This document shows positions 10,758 to 22,250 of a stretch of DNA of 64,000 bases, piece after piece. This DNA is from Diplolepis rosae. Its lineage: Eukaryota > Arthropoda > Insecta > Hymenoptera > Diplolepididae. Each line of letters begins with the position of its first letter. Positions within the stretch are counted from its first letter, which is position 1. The notes under the pieces were generated by a model, which saw only the letters and a program-made list of their open reading frames with translations, made no database searches and was not told the DNA's origin. A program made the translations under genes and the position numbers. The stretch covers positions 5,022,001 to 5,086,000 of the forward strand of contig JAPYXD010000250.1 of the NCBI GenBank assembly GCA_030998225.1, in the 5' to 3' direction.

Positions 10758-11518
10758 TGTTACGTCAGAAACACACAAATTCTTGTATTGAAAATTTCTT
10801 TGCTTTATGTCAGGATCGGAAAGATCCTCTCTATGAGATGAGGGATTAGTTAGGGAATGGGAAGGAATTAATCATATGGAATATATTTATCAATACAAAA
10901 AAGACTGTAAGTAAGTACCATGGAGATGGTAATAACATAGAGAATTCCAATTCGGTTGTATTTATTATTGGGTGAAAGTAAGTTTAGTTGTAATTGAGTC
11001 TAGTTGGTTGAATATGATGAGCTGAATCTTTCTTTCGTGGGTGTTTGAGATGAGTCTTGAATTAGACTGTAAAACATTGTGGTCCAATCGGTTGGGATGA
11101 TTGGTTTCCTGATCCCGGTTATTTTGGAGGATTCTTTGTCGTCTCCCCTTCAGTTTCTACTGTCGTTGAACTCGTAGACGTTATGTCGAGGCGTTAATAT
11201 TGTTGAGTTAAAACTGAACTACACTGGACTGAATTCGCGGTATAAAAAATGATGAACTCTTATATGTGTGATAAGTATATGTGGTAGTGCGTTGGTACTG
11301 TAGAGCTTCATTCACCTTCTCTTTTGGTCAGTCAATTTGTTATCTTGTGTGGATGTTATAACGACATATGGTAATACCATATTGACCATTCTAATAATCT
11401 GTAGATCTGACTATAACTTGCATCGATAGAATACCACACAGGGTAATGCTATCTTAATCCCTTCATTGGTTTCTTGATCTGTTTGTAACTTGAGTCGATA
11501 GAGTTGCGGGACGTGACA
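10758..11518 (-). repeat. Gypsy B long terminal repeat (761 bp)
   Basis: On the minus strand the block begins TGTCACGTCCCG (11518) and ends GACGTAACA (10758), the imperfect TGTYACGTC...GACGTRACA termini of insect gypsy LTRs, 17 bp from the primer-binding site. Its interior (11275-11400) recurs at 18230-18350. Gypsy D's LTR also starts TGTCACGTCC. A 3' partner at the other end of gypsy B was not found. Positions 11519-11939 are AT-rich with no feature. Confidence 0.65.
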
Positions 11519-11939
11519 AAATGTTAATTATTTTCAGAATTTTTAACTAATTAAATTCGAATTAGAGCAAACTGAGGTTACTTTCTCGCATCAATACTTT
11601 TTTGAGTCTTCATCAAATTAAAAATTAAATATGAATTTTATTCAAATTTGAAATCAAATATTTATAATATTTCCAAGACAAATGAAACGCGTCTAAAATA
11701 TTGAAAGTTATTAACCTAATTACACGCTTTCTTAGAAAAACTTTACAAAATCTTCAATGACAATATACTTGTCTCGTAAGATTCATCTCAGAATTCATCA
11801 AATCATTATTTACCCGAGTGAATCCTTACATTAAAAATAGCTGATTTTGGGAAGGGTTTTTCTTATCATTATTTAAAAATCATTTCATTTCTTTAATATA
11901 TGTAAAATCATTCTTCACCAAATTTGCCGTAATAATCGT

Positions 11940-12745
11940 CCCACCTGACAGGCTGTGCGTGCTATAGTGGATAAATTCGAGACCAAATTTACACTATTGG
12001 ACGTTGCGGTGCCAAAAAGACGTCGTATTGCTCGAAGCGAAGAAATAATCGCAGCCGTAAGTGCATCGATTCAAAATGAGCTAAATCAATCGACTCCACG
12101 TGGTTCTCAAAAATTGGGCATCGCTTAAACGACACTGTGGCGTATTATGCGAAAAGAACTTGGCCTACATGCTTTCAAGATTGAATTGATTCAAGAACTA
12201 AAGCCACTTGATCATTTGAAACGCCGAAACTTCTCCAATTGGGCTCTGGCAAAGCTTGAAGAAAATGAAGAATTTCATCGAAAAATCATCTTCAGCGATG
12301 AAGCTCATTTCGGGCTCAATGGAGAGCGCTATCGTGCTATGTTGGAAGATTATTTGTGGCCAGAATTGGATGAACTTGACATCAACGATATGTGGTTTCA
12401 ACAAGACGGTGCCACTATCCACACAGCACGCGTCACAATCGATTTATTGAAAGGCAAATTCGGTGAACGTGTTATCTCGAGAAATGGTTCCGGTCGAATG
12501 GCCGCCTCATTCATGCGATCTAACACCATTGGATTTATTTTTATGGGGCCATAACAAGTAACTGGTCTATGCCAACAAGCCAGCAACTTTAGACAACCTC
12601 AAAGACAACATCTAACGCGAAATTGCCAACGTTCCGGTCGAATTGTGTGCCAGAGTGGTGGAAAATTGGGTCTAAAGAATCGACCGCTGTAAACGGGCTC
12701 GTGGTGGTCATATGACCGATATCGAATTTCATCTATAAAATGTAA
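11940..12745 (+). pseudogene. rosa-like (DD41D) Tc1/mariner transposase, internally deleted
   Basis: The frame starts near 11940 with a helix-turn-helix region (RRRIARSEEIIAAVSASI), has a stop at about 12126, then MRKELGLHAFKIELIQELKP, FSDEAHFGLNG with the first catalytic Asp (codon 12297), an abrupt jump to ERYRAMLEDYLWPELDELD, and FQQDGATIHTA with the second Asp (12405). Only 36 codons separate the two Asps, against roughly 90-100 in the family, so about 60 residues are missing. A one-base frameshift near 12490 puts the third motif DLTPLDLFLWG (Asp at 12532) in another frame; spacing D2-D3 is then 41 residues, hence DD41D. The tail continues to about 12736. Confidence 0.85.
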
Positions 12746-12961
12746 TGCTTGCACTACACCCAGAATAAATTTAACCTCAATATCCCGAATATTTCCGTGT
12801 TTTATTCATTGATAAAATTTGTATGTCTCTATTGGATAACCCTTTATAACTTTCAAAATTTGACAAGTAGCGATCGTATAGCGTGTGATACTTTGTATAA
12901 TTGAATGCGTCAGATTAAGAAATTTGTACGTCATATGTGTATGTATATGTCAGGGTGTTAA

Positions 12962-13678
12962 GGGGGTCGTCTACCTTCGCGGTTTGGAAAAATTGTTTTT
13001 TTTTTTTTTGCATATTTTGAATGTAGATGTTATAAGGAACACGCCATATGAGGGATTTTTTTAATACGCTTTCTTACGTAGGTATATGCAACCGGAAAGA
13101 TTACCACCCACGCGCTTTTCGAGCACTGTCATTTATCTTGAAACGTGATTTCCCAAAAGTTGCATTTTTCAAACTTTGTGGTATGACTCCTTCTAGAAAT
13201 ATTGACAGAATTTGATCAAATTTTTTTTCAGTTATTCAATAAACATATAGCTATGTTTTCCCAGAGGTGATTTTCAAATTTTTACTTCGTTGAATTTTAA
13301 CAGGCTCTAATAGGTAAAAAAACGAAGTTTTTCAAGAACAATTGCGTAATATAAACACATTTTACAATAGAAAAAATCGGCTCCAGGAAAACAGCCAATG
13401 TAACACAGATTACAGACATATTTCATTTTATTGGTTTCGGACAATTTAAATGGCCAAAGTCTTACCACAAAGTTCTTAATGACATTTCTGCAGCGTTGAG
13501 GTCAAGGACGTTCCAAGGTCGTGGATGCATTTATTATCAAGTGAAAAATAGATTTTTTCGAAGAAAAAACATGTAATAGTAAAAAACATTTTAACTGGCG
13601 TGAATATCTTTAGTAGTGTTTTTGCAATTCATTCCCAAAAATAGGCTAAAATTCTCGGCTCGAAGGTAGACGACCCCC
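12962..13678. mobile_element. 717-bp piggyBac-like MITE with TTAA target duplication
   Basis: Perfect 18-bp inverted ends GGGGGTCGTCTACCTTCG occupy 12962-12979 and (reversed) 13661-13678, immediately flanked by TTAA at 12958-12961 and 13679-13682. TTAA duplication and G-rich TIR fit a non-autonomous piggyBac-like element. No open frame of note. The neighbouring 12746-12957 is the tail of the previous element and intron. Confidence 0.88.
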
Positions 13679-13931
13679 TTAAGTTCATTGAATACATCGT
13701 GTTCTTTCAATCACCGTAATTGAAAATTTATCGGGTAAAATGTTAACAAAAAAGCTGACATGAATGAGAAATTTTTTTTTTTTTTCTTTCTTCAAAATGA
13801 ATAGAGAAAATTATATGTCAGCCTGATGATATTGCTAAAGCATTCAGTGCACTTTCCCGTCCAGTATGGAAATGCCTCATAGCTCTAATGGCAAAACAGA
13901 TTATATTAGAGAAAAATTCTCGAAGTTATTA

Positions 13932-14500
13932 AGTTAAGCTCTAGGGCGTAAATCGGGATGCAGTGCTTAAAAGTAGTCATTTAAGCACCCCCCACTCCCT
14001 ATTTACGCCCACAGGGCTTAAATGACAAACTTTACATAAATCGAGAAAAACATGCTTTTGTTGTATAAAGTACCGTGTACAACACGGGGGTAAGATCATT
14101 TAAGGTGAGTGCGATATTTACTTTTCTCGGCTTCGGCTCGCATTGTGCACTCGGCTTCGCCTCGTGCGCGCTCGCTTTCACCCCTAAATGTAAACACGGC
14201 ACTCGCCTTAAATGATCAACTTTACCCCCTTGTTGTACAATGTACTATTATACAACACAAGCATGTTTTTCTCGCTTTTTGACGCGTGTTTTGCGGGCAT
14301 AAAGTTTGCCATTTAAGCCCTAGGGCGTAAATAGGGATGCAGTGCTTAAAAGTAGTCATTTAAGCACCCCCCACTCCCTATTTACGCCCACAGGGCTTAA
14401 ATGACAAACTTTACAAAAATCGAGAAAAACATGCTTTTGTTGTATAAAGTACCGTGTACAACACGGGGGTAAGATCATTTAAGGTGAATGCGATGTGTAA
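13932..14500. repeat. Composite foldback repeat: two 185-bp direct copies plus inverted arms
   Basis: A unit starting CTAGGGCGTAAAT (13940-14118) recurs almost identically at 14318-14500. Inside each unit TCCCTATTTACGCCC...CAGGGCTTAAATGACAAAC is inverted relative to GTTTGCCATTTAAGCCC..GGGCGTAAATAGGGA, and the middle (14119-14312) holds the inverse of the GTACAACACGGGGGTAAGATC end. The array can fold into a large cruciform. A central GC-rich core repeats CTCGGCTTCG. This resembles foldback-type DNA elements; no coding potential. Confidence 0.7.
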
Positions 14501-15539
14501 GTAAGAAAAAAAAAATTTGTTTCACTTTTTTGCCTTTTAAAACTTTAAACGCGTTTTTCTCAAAACTACCTTTTTGAAAGTCCGTGTTTACTGCCATTTG
14601 AAAGCCATTTCACCGATTCTTTTGAAACTTGGCACATACTTTCTACATAAACAATACCAGCCCCCGACGATCAGTATTTTTTTTTTTTTACATTAAGGGT
14701 ATTTTCCACCCCCAAAACGGCCGAATTTTTTGTGAAAAATCGCAGTTTTCACTTCGAATGGCCACCAACAATTTTTAAATTAAAAAAATCAAAGAACGTT
14801 GGGGGCTAGATTTGATGCTAATTTGACAAATTTTTTTTGTATTTCGATTTCAGATAATTTCCAGCTGAGATACAGTGAACACCGCAAGTGGTCTTATTTT
14901 AAGAACGTTCCGGGAGAATCTCTGTCACCGGGTTATTTATGAATATTTTTGCATGAAAAAATTTACAGAATGTTGTTGAGATAGTACACAATAATGTACG
15001 AAAGGTTTTGATAAATTCACTTCATTCGAATTTCTGAAAAAAAGTCATAAAAATGTGGTTTTTTTTTCGCCTAAAAACCCTTACCCCGCCCTTAATTAAT
15101 ATTATCACATGCAGAGGCCGCTCAACGTTCAACTTATACGCGTTAACAGGATGTTTGAAATACACTCATAACAATCGAATTTTCGTGCGCTAAATTGTTT
15201 ATAAAATATTGCATATATTATACACGTATTCAGGCATGCATTTAATTTATACACTTGTTTACATTTGAGATACATACAAATCTCATTTACATTTTCTGCC
15301 TGGCAAATATATTTATTATTATTTCTTCTTAAAGATTTCTAAGAATATATATTATTACTAGTAGTATAATTATAGTAATTAATTAATTACATTGAATTTT
15401 ATTTTTATTTTATGAATAATTTATAGAAAATTAGAAGTAGTATAGGTTTACCACATTTAATTATTTAAATTATGGGAAATCAAATCCAAAGAAGAAGAAA
15501 TGGTTTTTTATCAAAATCAATGAAGACGACAGAAACGCG
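14501..15539. other. Non-coding AT-rich interval
   Basis: This stretch contains poly-T/A runs and AT-rich sequence; the phrase AACGCGTTTTTCTCAAAACT near 14550 suggests an old dispersed repeat, but I found no termini, target duplications or coding motifs. Confidence 0.5.
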
Positions 15540-15932
15540 GCAAGGTTAAAATTCGCGAATTGCGAATTCACGCGGACGGTCGTCAACATCGAAATCACCG
15601 TGTTTGAAGCGACGGAACCAATCACAGCACGTTGTTCCACTTAAAGCAGCATCTCCGTTAACTTTTTGGATCTCTCGATGCGCTTCAGCCGCCGTTTTCT
15701 TCGAATGAAAGGAGAAAATCAAAACTTCCTGCAAATGACGACTATTTGGCAGAAAATCAGACATTTTCACAGAACCAAAAGTATATGACGCCAAAACAAA
15801 ATCACTAATGTGTCAAAACGGTCTGTTTACCATACGTCGAAGCTTGGTTCATGACTTCTTGGATATGTCAAAATCGATCAGCGCTTACTGCTGGAGCCAT
15901 CTATTGCCAAGCAGCGGGAACTTAGTTCCAAA
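15540..15932 (-). pseudogene. Mariner (irritans-like) transposase N-terminus, truncated
   Basis: Minus-strand 15794-15546 encodes MSDFLPNSRHLQEVLIFSFH, SKKTAAEAHREIQKVNGDAA, then LSGTTCCDWFRRFKHGDFDV and DDRPREF: the complete paired helix-turn-helix region and the WFxRFKxGDF...DRPR linker of mariner. A TIR-like GGAACTAAGTTCCCG lies just upstream at 15915-15930. The catalytic domain is missing; the left side ends in unrelated sequence. Same subfamily as the copy at 9150-9552. Positions 15933-16785 show no feature. Confidence 0.85.
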
Positions 15933-16785
15933 GGAATGTAGCACATCTATTTGAATTATTTTAATAGGGCAGATCCAAGTTGTTCAATACAGCTTATATG
16001 CGTTTTTGTTTTTATTGTTCGGTTTGCGTATTATCTTTATGGATTATAAGTTATGCATATGTATTTTTTACACAAGTTTGGATAGGACACACACAAAAAT
16101 ATAACTTCACATTTCAAAATAGTTTAGAATAGTTTTTTAAAGTAAAATAGTTCTAAAATAACCTTAGTGGTGTGACATCCTAAAGTTTTAATTTGATAAA
16201 TAATTCCTAGCTAAGAGTCCAAAGTATATTGCTTACCTACGTTTCTCATTTCATTGTTAAATGGTTAACAATTTTTCCGAGTTGAGGAAAAGACAATCGA
16301 ATCCTATGAAAATTTATTAAACAAGAATGATATTTATCAATTTTCAAAAGGAACATAAAATAATTTATTCTACGTGACTTTTATCTGTTCGTGAAATTGG
16401 TAGCACTCAGGTGTTTTCTTTCCGGTGAATGCATACTGTTTCTCCAACCTTTTAAGTAAGATCCCTTGTCGAATGATCTCGGTAATATTTCTGGTCCAGG
16501 TTTCCAAGATTCAATTATTTTTCTGCTTGCGCATGATTTTATTTAAAAATGATAAATTTTGATTTTCCCACGTGGTACTTCTACGTGCTATATATCTGTC
16601 GATTTTTTCAGGCGGCGCAACGATAAGAAAAGTATGAGACTCTCGACCTTCTACTGACTTGACGACACTCCGACTCACAGTGGGTCCACTCATATAGGAG
16701 TAAAGGGGAACGAATTATAATGTTTGCCATCAACAAGTGGTGGCGCTATTGTCGCTACCGATGTTATTTTTAAACTATTGTAACC

Positions 16786-17015
16786 GTAGCAACCATATCA
16801 TTGCCAGTTGAAATAATACAGCCGATGCTCATTTTACTCAACTCCTTACTATTTCCTATGTAACGCTTATTGATATTCACTTTGGGCGAATTAGGTATTT
16901 ATCAAATTCATTTTATTCGACTAGGATTTAATAAATGTTCGAATGTCCTTAAGTCCCAAGTTTAATCAACAGAGTTGAGTAAAATTACTTCAACTATTTT
17001 TCTCCGTGTAATAGT
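16786..17015. repeat. Direct repeat, copy 1
   Basis: The block containing CAGCCGATGCTCATTT, TATGTAACGCTTATTGATAT and ACTATTTTTCTCCGTGTA recurs, diverged, at 17890-18210, about 1.1 kb downstream in the same orientation. The pair could be LTRs or MITE copies around 17016-17889, but no coding motif lies between them. Confidence 0.55.
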
Positions 17016-17889
17016 ACAGTATTTAACTGTTCATTGTAATTCATATTTAAAAATTCTTGTTGTATTTTTATTCTTTTACCAATTATTTTCAACTTTAAAT
17101 CATTTAAATTTATGAAATGGATTTCATACAATATATTTCTAAATTTTCCGCTCTTTAGAATACATGGTAGTGGCCGCACTGTGCTCCGACTCTATTACTC
17201 TGCGACTCTACTTAGGTTCCAAAGTGTCTGTTTATATGGGCAGTCTGTACATTCAAGTCGCTTGATACATGCATTAGAGATTTTAGGTCCTGTACTTTCA
17301 ACGCGATTAGGAGTTCCCATTAGAATCTTAATGGTCAATGTGTTGAGTTAAAAGTACGGGCCAGCTTGTTTGTGTGATTTTTTGATTTGTCACACCGATT
17401 CTTCCAGTCTGTGACATAGTCAAGGGGATCTTCTTTATAGTGTGGGTGTTACTCACATCTTCTAAGAGTATAGACTGGGCGCGTGCGAACTGACTTACAT
17501 AAATGTAGTCACAAAGATTAATTACATTATTTGTAATCATTAAAAAGGTATGAAAATATTATTACATTAGAATTACTAATTATCCATTTATGTTCATTTA
17601 TTGTTCATTGTTTTTTTTTGGTAGATAATGGTAATCTCACAAGTTCTGCATAATTCTTGTAGTTACTATATAAGTAAGTTTCAGATTTGAAGTCTCAGTG
17701 TTGTAGTCAGCGTGTGCGTGATTAAACAAGAGCGTATCCTCCTATATTTAAGTGTAGTTATTAGGTTAATATATGTGAGGTTTCTATGTTTAAGTGTATT
17801 GGTGATGAAAAATATGGTTGGCTGCGACTGAATGGTGTATATGTATGTACGTATCGGATGACTAATGGCATGCTTTAGGTAAGAATTTT

Positions 17890-18210
17890 TTTTACTACCG
17901 GTTGAAGTAACACGCCCGATGCTCATTTCACCAAACTATCGTTTGAAACTCCTCGGGCGTCGGTGATATAGTTATACAGTTTACATTAACCCACTGACGC
18001 ATAATGATGCCTTGTTGTCGACCACCTTTCACTCAACTCCTAACTATTTCCTAAGTAACGCTTATTGTTATTCACGTTGGATGAATTATGTATTTATCAA
18101 ATCTATTTTACTAGACGGACTTAAAAGTTGTCAAAATGCCCTTATGTCTCGAGTTTAAACGACAGAGTCGAGTCAAATCACTCCAACTATTTTTCTCCGT
18201 GTAGTGATGC
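17890..18210. repeat. Direct repeat, copy 2 (with about 90 bp extra)
   Basis: This is the downstream partner of 16786-17015; it shares CGCCCGATGCTCATTT, then after about 90 additional bases CTATTTCCTAAGTAACGC and TATTTTTCTCCGTGTAGTG. Divergence is roughly 20% by eye, so the copies are old. Between them (17016-17889) I see nothing recognisable. Confidence 0.5.
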
Positions 18211-18219
18211 TTATATGTG

Positions 18220-18370
18220 CAATCAGTGTATATAATAGTGCGTTGGTATGGTAGGACTTCATTCCCCTTCTCTTTCGGTCAATCAATTTATTATCATGCG
18301 TGAGTATTATAACGACACATGGTAATACCATATTGATCTGTATTAAATGTATTGGATCTATAACTTAATT
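18220..18370 (-). repeat. Fragment of the gypsy B LTR family
   Basis: The phrase GTGCGTTGGTATGGTAGGAC through ATGGTAATACCATATTGA matches 11285-11385 inside the gypsy B LTR in the same orientation with modest divergence. It is a partial or solo LTR; no internal gypsy sequence adjoins it. Confidence 0.6.
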
Positions 18371-18469
18371 CGTGTGCTTTTTTTTTCAAAATTTGAACGT
18401 TTATCCAAGAAAAACATGTACAATGGTATTATTGTTTATTTATTAAATAAATTATTATTTATTTTTTAA

Positions 18470-18951
18470 ATGAAATTTTGCCATCTTTCTGGTAACTTCA
18501 TAATTCCACGCACATAGAACTTCTGGTCTTTATCGGCAATAAACTGAACCAACTGCGATTTCACAGCTTTATCATCATTGAAAGTTTTACCATTCTAGGA
18601 GTTATGCAAAGATCGAAATAAATTGTAATCTGATGGTGCAAGGTTAGGGCTATATGGCGTATGGAACATCACTTCCCAACCAAGCCTTAATATTTTTTGG
18701 CGAGTGACTAAAGATCTGTGTGGTGTAGCGTTGTCATGGTGAAAAATTACATCTTTACGATTGACCAATTCTGACCGTTTTTCTTTGACCGCGGCGTTCA
18801 ATTTGTTCAACTGACGACTAGACATCCGAATTAATCGTTTGGTTCCTTGGAAGCAGCTAAAAAAATACCACACCTTTCCAATCCCGTCAAACAGACAGCA
18901 TAATCTAAATATGAATATGAAGAAAATGAATATGACATGGAAAGAAGCCAT
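18470..18951 (-). pseudogene. Mariner (mauritiana/Mos1-like) transposase, C-terminal half
   Basis: Minus-strand reading gives CLFDGIGKVWYF, LIRMSSRQLNKLNAAVKEK, VIFHHDNATPHRSLVTRQ with the second catalytic Asp, FHTPYSPNLAPSDYNLFRSL with the third Asp at DD34D spacing, one in-frame TAG (18595), then NGKTFNDDKAVKSQLVQFI and FYVRGIMKLPERWQNFI. The N-terminal half and first Asp are missing. It abuts the 5' side of the next mariner copy. Confidence 0.85.
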
Positions 18952-18960
18952 TCAAAAAGG

Positions 18961-20305
18961 TGATTAAAGACATCTATAAAAAGTTCAAAAAGTTTTGAAA
19001 GCGACATCTATAGAGCAGTAGAAGAACCAAAATTTCTACGCCATTTTAAGATTTCATCTTTCATATGAATATACCCAAAGTGTCATTCCACTCTGTCAAT
19101 TCATTGTTTATTTACAAGCCATTTGAAGTTGACGTATCAGTGTATTTTTGTACAATGGAAAAAACCGTATATCGTGCAGTGATAAAATTCTTTGTTATGG
19201 AAGGTTTATCAGCAACGGAAATCCACACAAAAATGGTGAAAGTGTTAAAGGAAGCTGCTCCTTCATTTCCAACTGTGCATCGATGGGTTTTAGAGTTTAG
19301 ACGTGGTCGAAAAAGCGTTGAAGACGATCCACGCTCAGGACGTCCAAAAAGTGCATCAACACCAGCATTCATAGCAAAAGTACAGGATATGGTTTTGGAA
19401 GATCGTCGATTGACCGAGAGAGATTTAGCAGAGGCCCTAGACATCTCATTAGGCAGTGCGAGTCATATTTTACGTGAAGTTTTGGGTTTCAGAAAGCTCT
19501 GTGCACAATGGGTGCCGCATTCGCTCACAATGGAACAAAAACACGTTCGAATGCGACTTCCTGAGCAAAATTTGGAGCGTTTTCGAAAGGATAAAAAGGA
19601 TTTTTTGCGTCGATTCATCACTATGGATGAGACTTGGGTCTTCCATCATGATCCTGAATCATAACAAGAGGGTAAGGAGTGGTGTGAACCAGGCACTTCG
19701 GCACCGAAGCGAGTTTGTGTCCAGAAATCGGCGAAGAAGGTGTTAGCATCAGTTTTTTGGGATGCAAAAGGGATTTTGTTGATGGATTATCTCCAAACTG
19801 GCAAAAAAATAAATTCTGAATATTATTGTAACCTTTTGGATCAATTGGATGCAAAAATTCGTGAAAAAAGACCCGGTTTGCAGAAGAAAAAAATCCTTTT
19901 TCATCAAGACAATGGACCCGCTCACACAGCTCAAAAAACCATCACTAAAATAACCGAATTAAAGTACGAATTGTTGCAGCATCCACCTTATTCGTCTGAT
20001 TTAGCTCCTTCTGACTTAAGGCTGTTCCCACACCTCAAGAAATTCCTTCGTGGGAAACATTTTTCATCAAACGAAGAGGTTATAGCCGTCGTAGAGGAGT
20101 ATTTTGCAGGCCTTGCAGAAAGTCACTTCCATGATTGGATAAACAAGTTGGAAGACCTTTGGACCAAATGTATTGATCTTATGGGAGATTATACTGAGCA
20201 ATAAAAGTGATTTCACCAAAAAAAAAACGTATTTTCATTTCCGCTTTCAAAACTTTTTGAACAACGTAGTATGTGAAATAGGCAATTACTTCTGGGACAA
20301 CCCAA
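18961..20305 (+). mobile_element. Mariner element body with 3' TIR
   Basis: The right end, reversed, reads TTGGGTTGTCCCAGAAGTAA and is followed by TA (20306-20307), typical for mariner. A subterminal GTTCAAAAAGTTTTGAAAGC at 18984-19003 is repeated inverted at about 20242-20262, so the two ends match internally. The outermost left TIR is missing, probably lost at the junction with the neighbouring mariner fragment (18470-18951). Confidence 0.75.
19155..20204 (+). pseudogene. Mariner DD34D transposase, full length with one in-frame stop
   Basis: From MEKTVYRAVIKFFVMEG (ATG 19155; the frame is open from 19065) a single frame of 349 codons runs to TAA at 20202-20204, close to the usual 345 residues of mariner. 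The only lesion is TAA at codon 170 (19662-19664), just after the MDETWVFHHDPES motif. Helix-turn-helix (TVHRWVLEFRRGRKSVEDDP), the linker, and all three catalytic Asps are intact: codons at 19626, 19908 (HQDNGPAHTA) and 20013 (SSDLAPSDL), D2-D3 separated by 34 residues. It cuts and pastes at TA sites when active. One substitution away from an open frame, so it was recently active or could be a sequencing/allelic difference. Confidence 0.92.
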
Positions 20306-20449
20306 TATAACAACAAAAGAGGTGACAATTCTAGATGTATTCCAATCGTTGATTACATATGTTATACAAATAGTGATAATCAGGTAATTTGGAAAAACAT
20401 TTTTTTTGATTGATAGTAATTGAGGATGCGCATATAATAACCGCTCGCT

Positions 20450-22055
20450 AGTAGGCCGCGACAATTAGTGGGGAAATAAAACGATTCCTCCCCCGAACGA
20501 CGTGGACAGCCAAGTCCGCCCGAGACGCAGGACCGCGGGTCAGGGCCCGATGCGATTTCTACTGGCCCTCGTTGTCGCCGCGCTCTGGACGCCCATCGAG
20601 CTCCCTCGTGTTCATCATCCATATTTGTTCAGACTGGAGCATGAGAGAGGCCATCCTGTCAGGAGTGAGTTGTGCGCCCACTGCCTGACCGGCAGCCTCC
20701 CTTGCCACGGCCCAACTGTCACAAAGAGTGTGTGTTTTGCATTGTCCACAAGGAATCCGCAGTAGCGACACGACTCATCGTCTCTTTTCTTGAAGCGCTT
20801 CAGGTACAGATTGAAGCAACCATGGCCCGAAAGCGCTTGCGCCAGGTAAAAGCCGACTTGGCCGTGCTTTCTATCCAGCCAGGTGGCGAGCTCCGCGATT
20901 AGACGGCGTGATCTTACAGAGCTGCAAGGTTTCCTCCCTTTCTTCCGCCAGTAGGTCTATTGGCGGGACGCTCCCCAGGACCAGCACAGCACTCGTCGAC
21001 ACAGTTCGGTATGCTGAGACAATTCTCAGCACCACACCTCTCTGTGTCTAGAAAAGCTTTCTTCTGGATCTCCGGATATTCCCTGATCACCTCTTTGAGG
21101 ATCGCGTTTGGCACTCCGTTGATCCCCGGCGCTGTATTTGCCTTGAACCTCCCACCCGCTCTCTTTAGTTCTTCGAGAGTGAAGAGTTCTTGGCGCCGGA
21201 TCACGCAGAAATGTACTTGACTCGATCGGGATTATCCAGGCCCGGGGTCTTTGTTCTAGTCACCAGTCTCTCAGTGACTATTTTGAAGGCGAGACCCCAT
21301 GGGTCCTTCTTGACTTCCCCGATCAAGGCTTCCCAGTACTGAAGTCGGCTTTTCTTTATGCCTTGCCTCAAAGCTGATTTCGTTATTTACCATGCCTCGC
21401 GTAGCAGAGGATCATCGCCCTTTGAGCGGGTAATTCCCCATCCACGCTGTGAGGCATTCCCGAATGTAAAATCCCTGCCCTGATTTAATACAATCAGGTC
21501 ATTCCTAGCGACCATCTCGCCGACCAAGATCCCCCTCCTGTCCAGACGAACTTCTCCTCACATGGGCGACTTACTATTAGTATCGCCCGCAATAAGGGAC
21601 CGCCCATTAGCCTTTCTGAGGCTTTCCTCAAGGAGGAGGATCGGGGTCTTGAAAATTTCGAAAGGATCGTTGGGAGAGAAGTAGCAGCTGTACACACGTG
21701 CTCCCCACACTCACTCAAACGAACCTCCCGTTGGACTCTAGAATATCCCCGATTCTCAAACCAGGGCTACAAACAAGAATCCCAGCCCTCCGTGATGCAT
21801 CCTGGTACCAAGCACAGTTTTCGGACCATTTATCTTGCTCGCTAATGAGCACCGCATCTCCTGGCAGCCTACATCAGAAGGTCCTGAACCTCCTTCTTTG
21901 TCCTGAGATTGAGCTGTAGAAATTTCACTTTCTACCCCTCAACCTCCGGAGCTCCGCCTTAAATTCTGGGCAAAAAACGCCGAAGCGCTTATACATCTTG
22001 CACTGGACCCCGAGGTCTGGCTTGCCCAGTGCGTTGCACAGCACGGCAACAATCT
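20450..22055 (-). mobile_element. R1-clade non-LTR retrotransposon, copy 1 (internally deleted)
   Basis: Minus-strand order is: end of ORF1 and start of ORF2 (22045-21900), endonuclease pieces (21720-21480), the pre-RT linker matching copy 2 (GIKKSRLQYWEALIGEVKKD and DNPDRVKYI at 21230-21400), RT start ELFTLEELKRAGGRFKANTA, PGINGVPNAILKEVIREYPE (21200-21060), then an abrupt jump to C-terminal ORF2 sequence and the Cys-rich tail (about 20780-20560). At least two internal deletions and many frameshifts. The 3' UTR is shared with copies at 24585 and 39470. R1-clade elements encode an AP-like endonuclease and RT for target-primed insertion. Confidence 0.82.
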
Positions 22056-22060
22056 AAAAA

Positions 22061-22094
22061 TCTAATCAATTGAGCTACACAGGGGTCCGACAAC
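22061..22094 (-). repeat. Inverted partial copy of the tRNA-derived SINE head
   Basis: Reversed, this reads GTTGTCGGACCCCTGTGTAG CTCAATTGATTAGA, close to the head of the SINE at 22251-22288 on the opposite strand. The two can pair to form a hairpin with a 160-base loop. Confidence 0.6.
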
Positions 22095-22250
22095 TTTGAT
22101 TCTACAGGAAGACCTCGTTATACTGCGTTTTAGCAAAGCCTTACGGCTGTAATAATTTCACATTAGATTTCGACTGTGCCATTTACATTATTGCGATGTA
22201 AGAGTACGAAATTTTCTACAAGGATACCTGGTGGGATCCTGTGGTATTAG

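Noticed and set aside
14105..14215. GC-rich patch as a CpG promoter or host exon
   Set aside because: It is the core of a foldback repeat with two flanking direct copies and has no open frame.
13932..14500. CRISPR-like array because of repeated units
   Set aside because: Only two long copies, eukaryotic context, and inverted arms; a foldback repeat.
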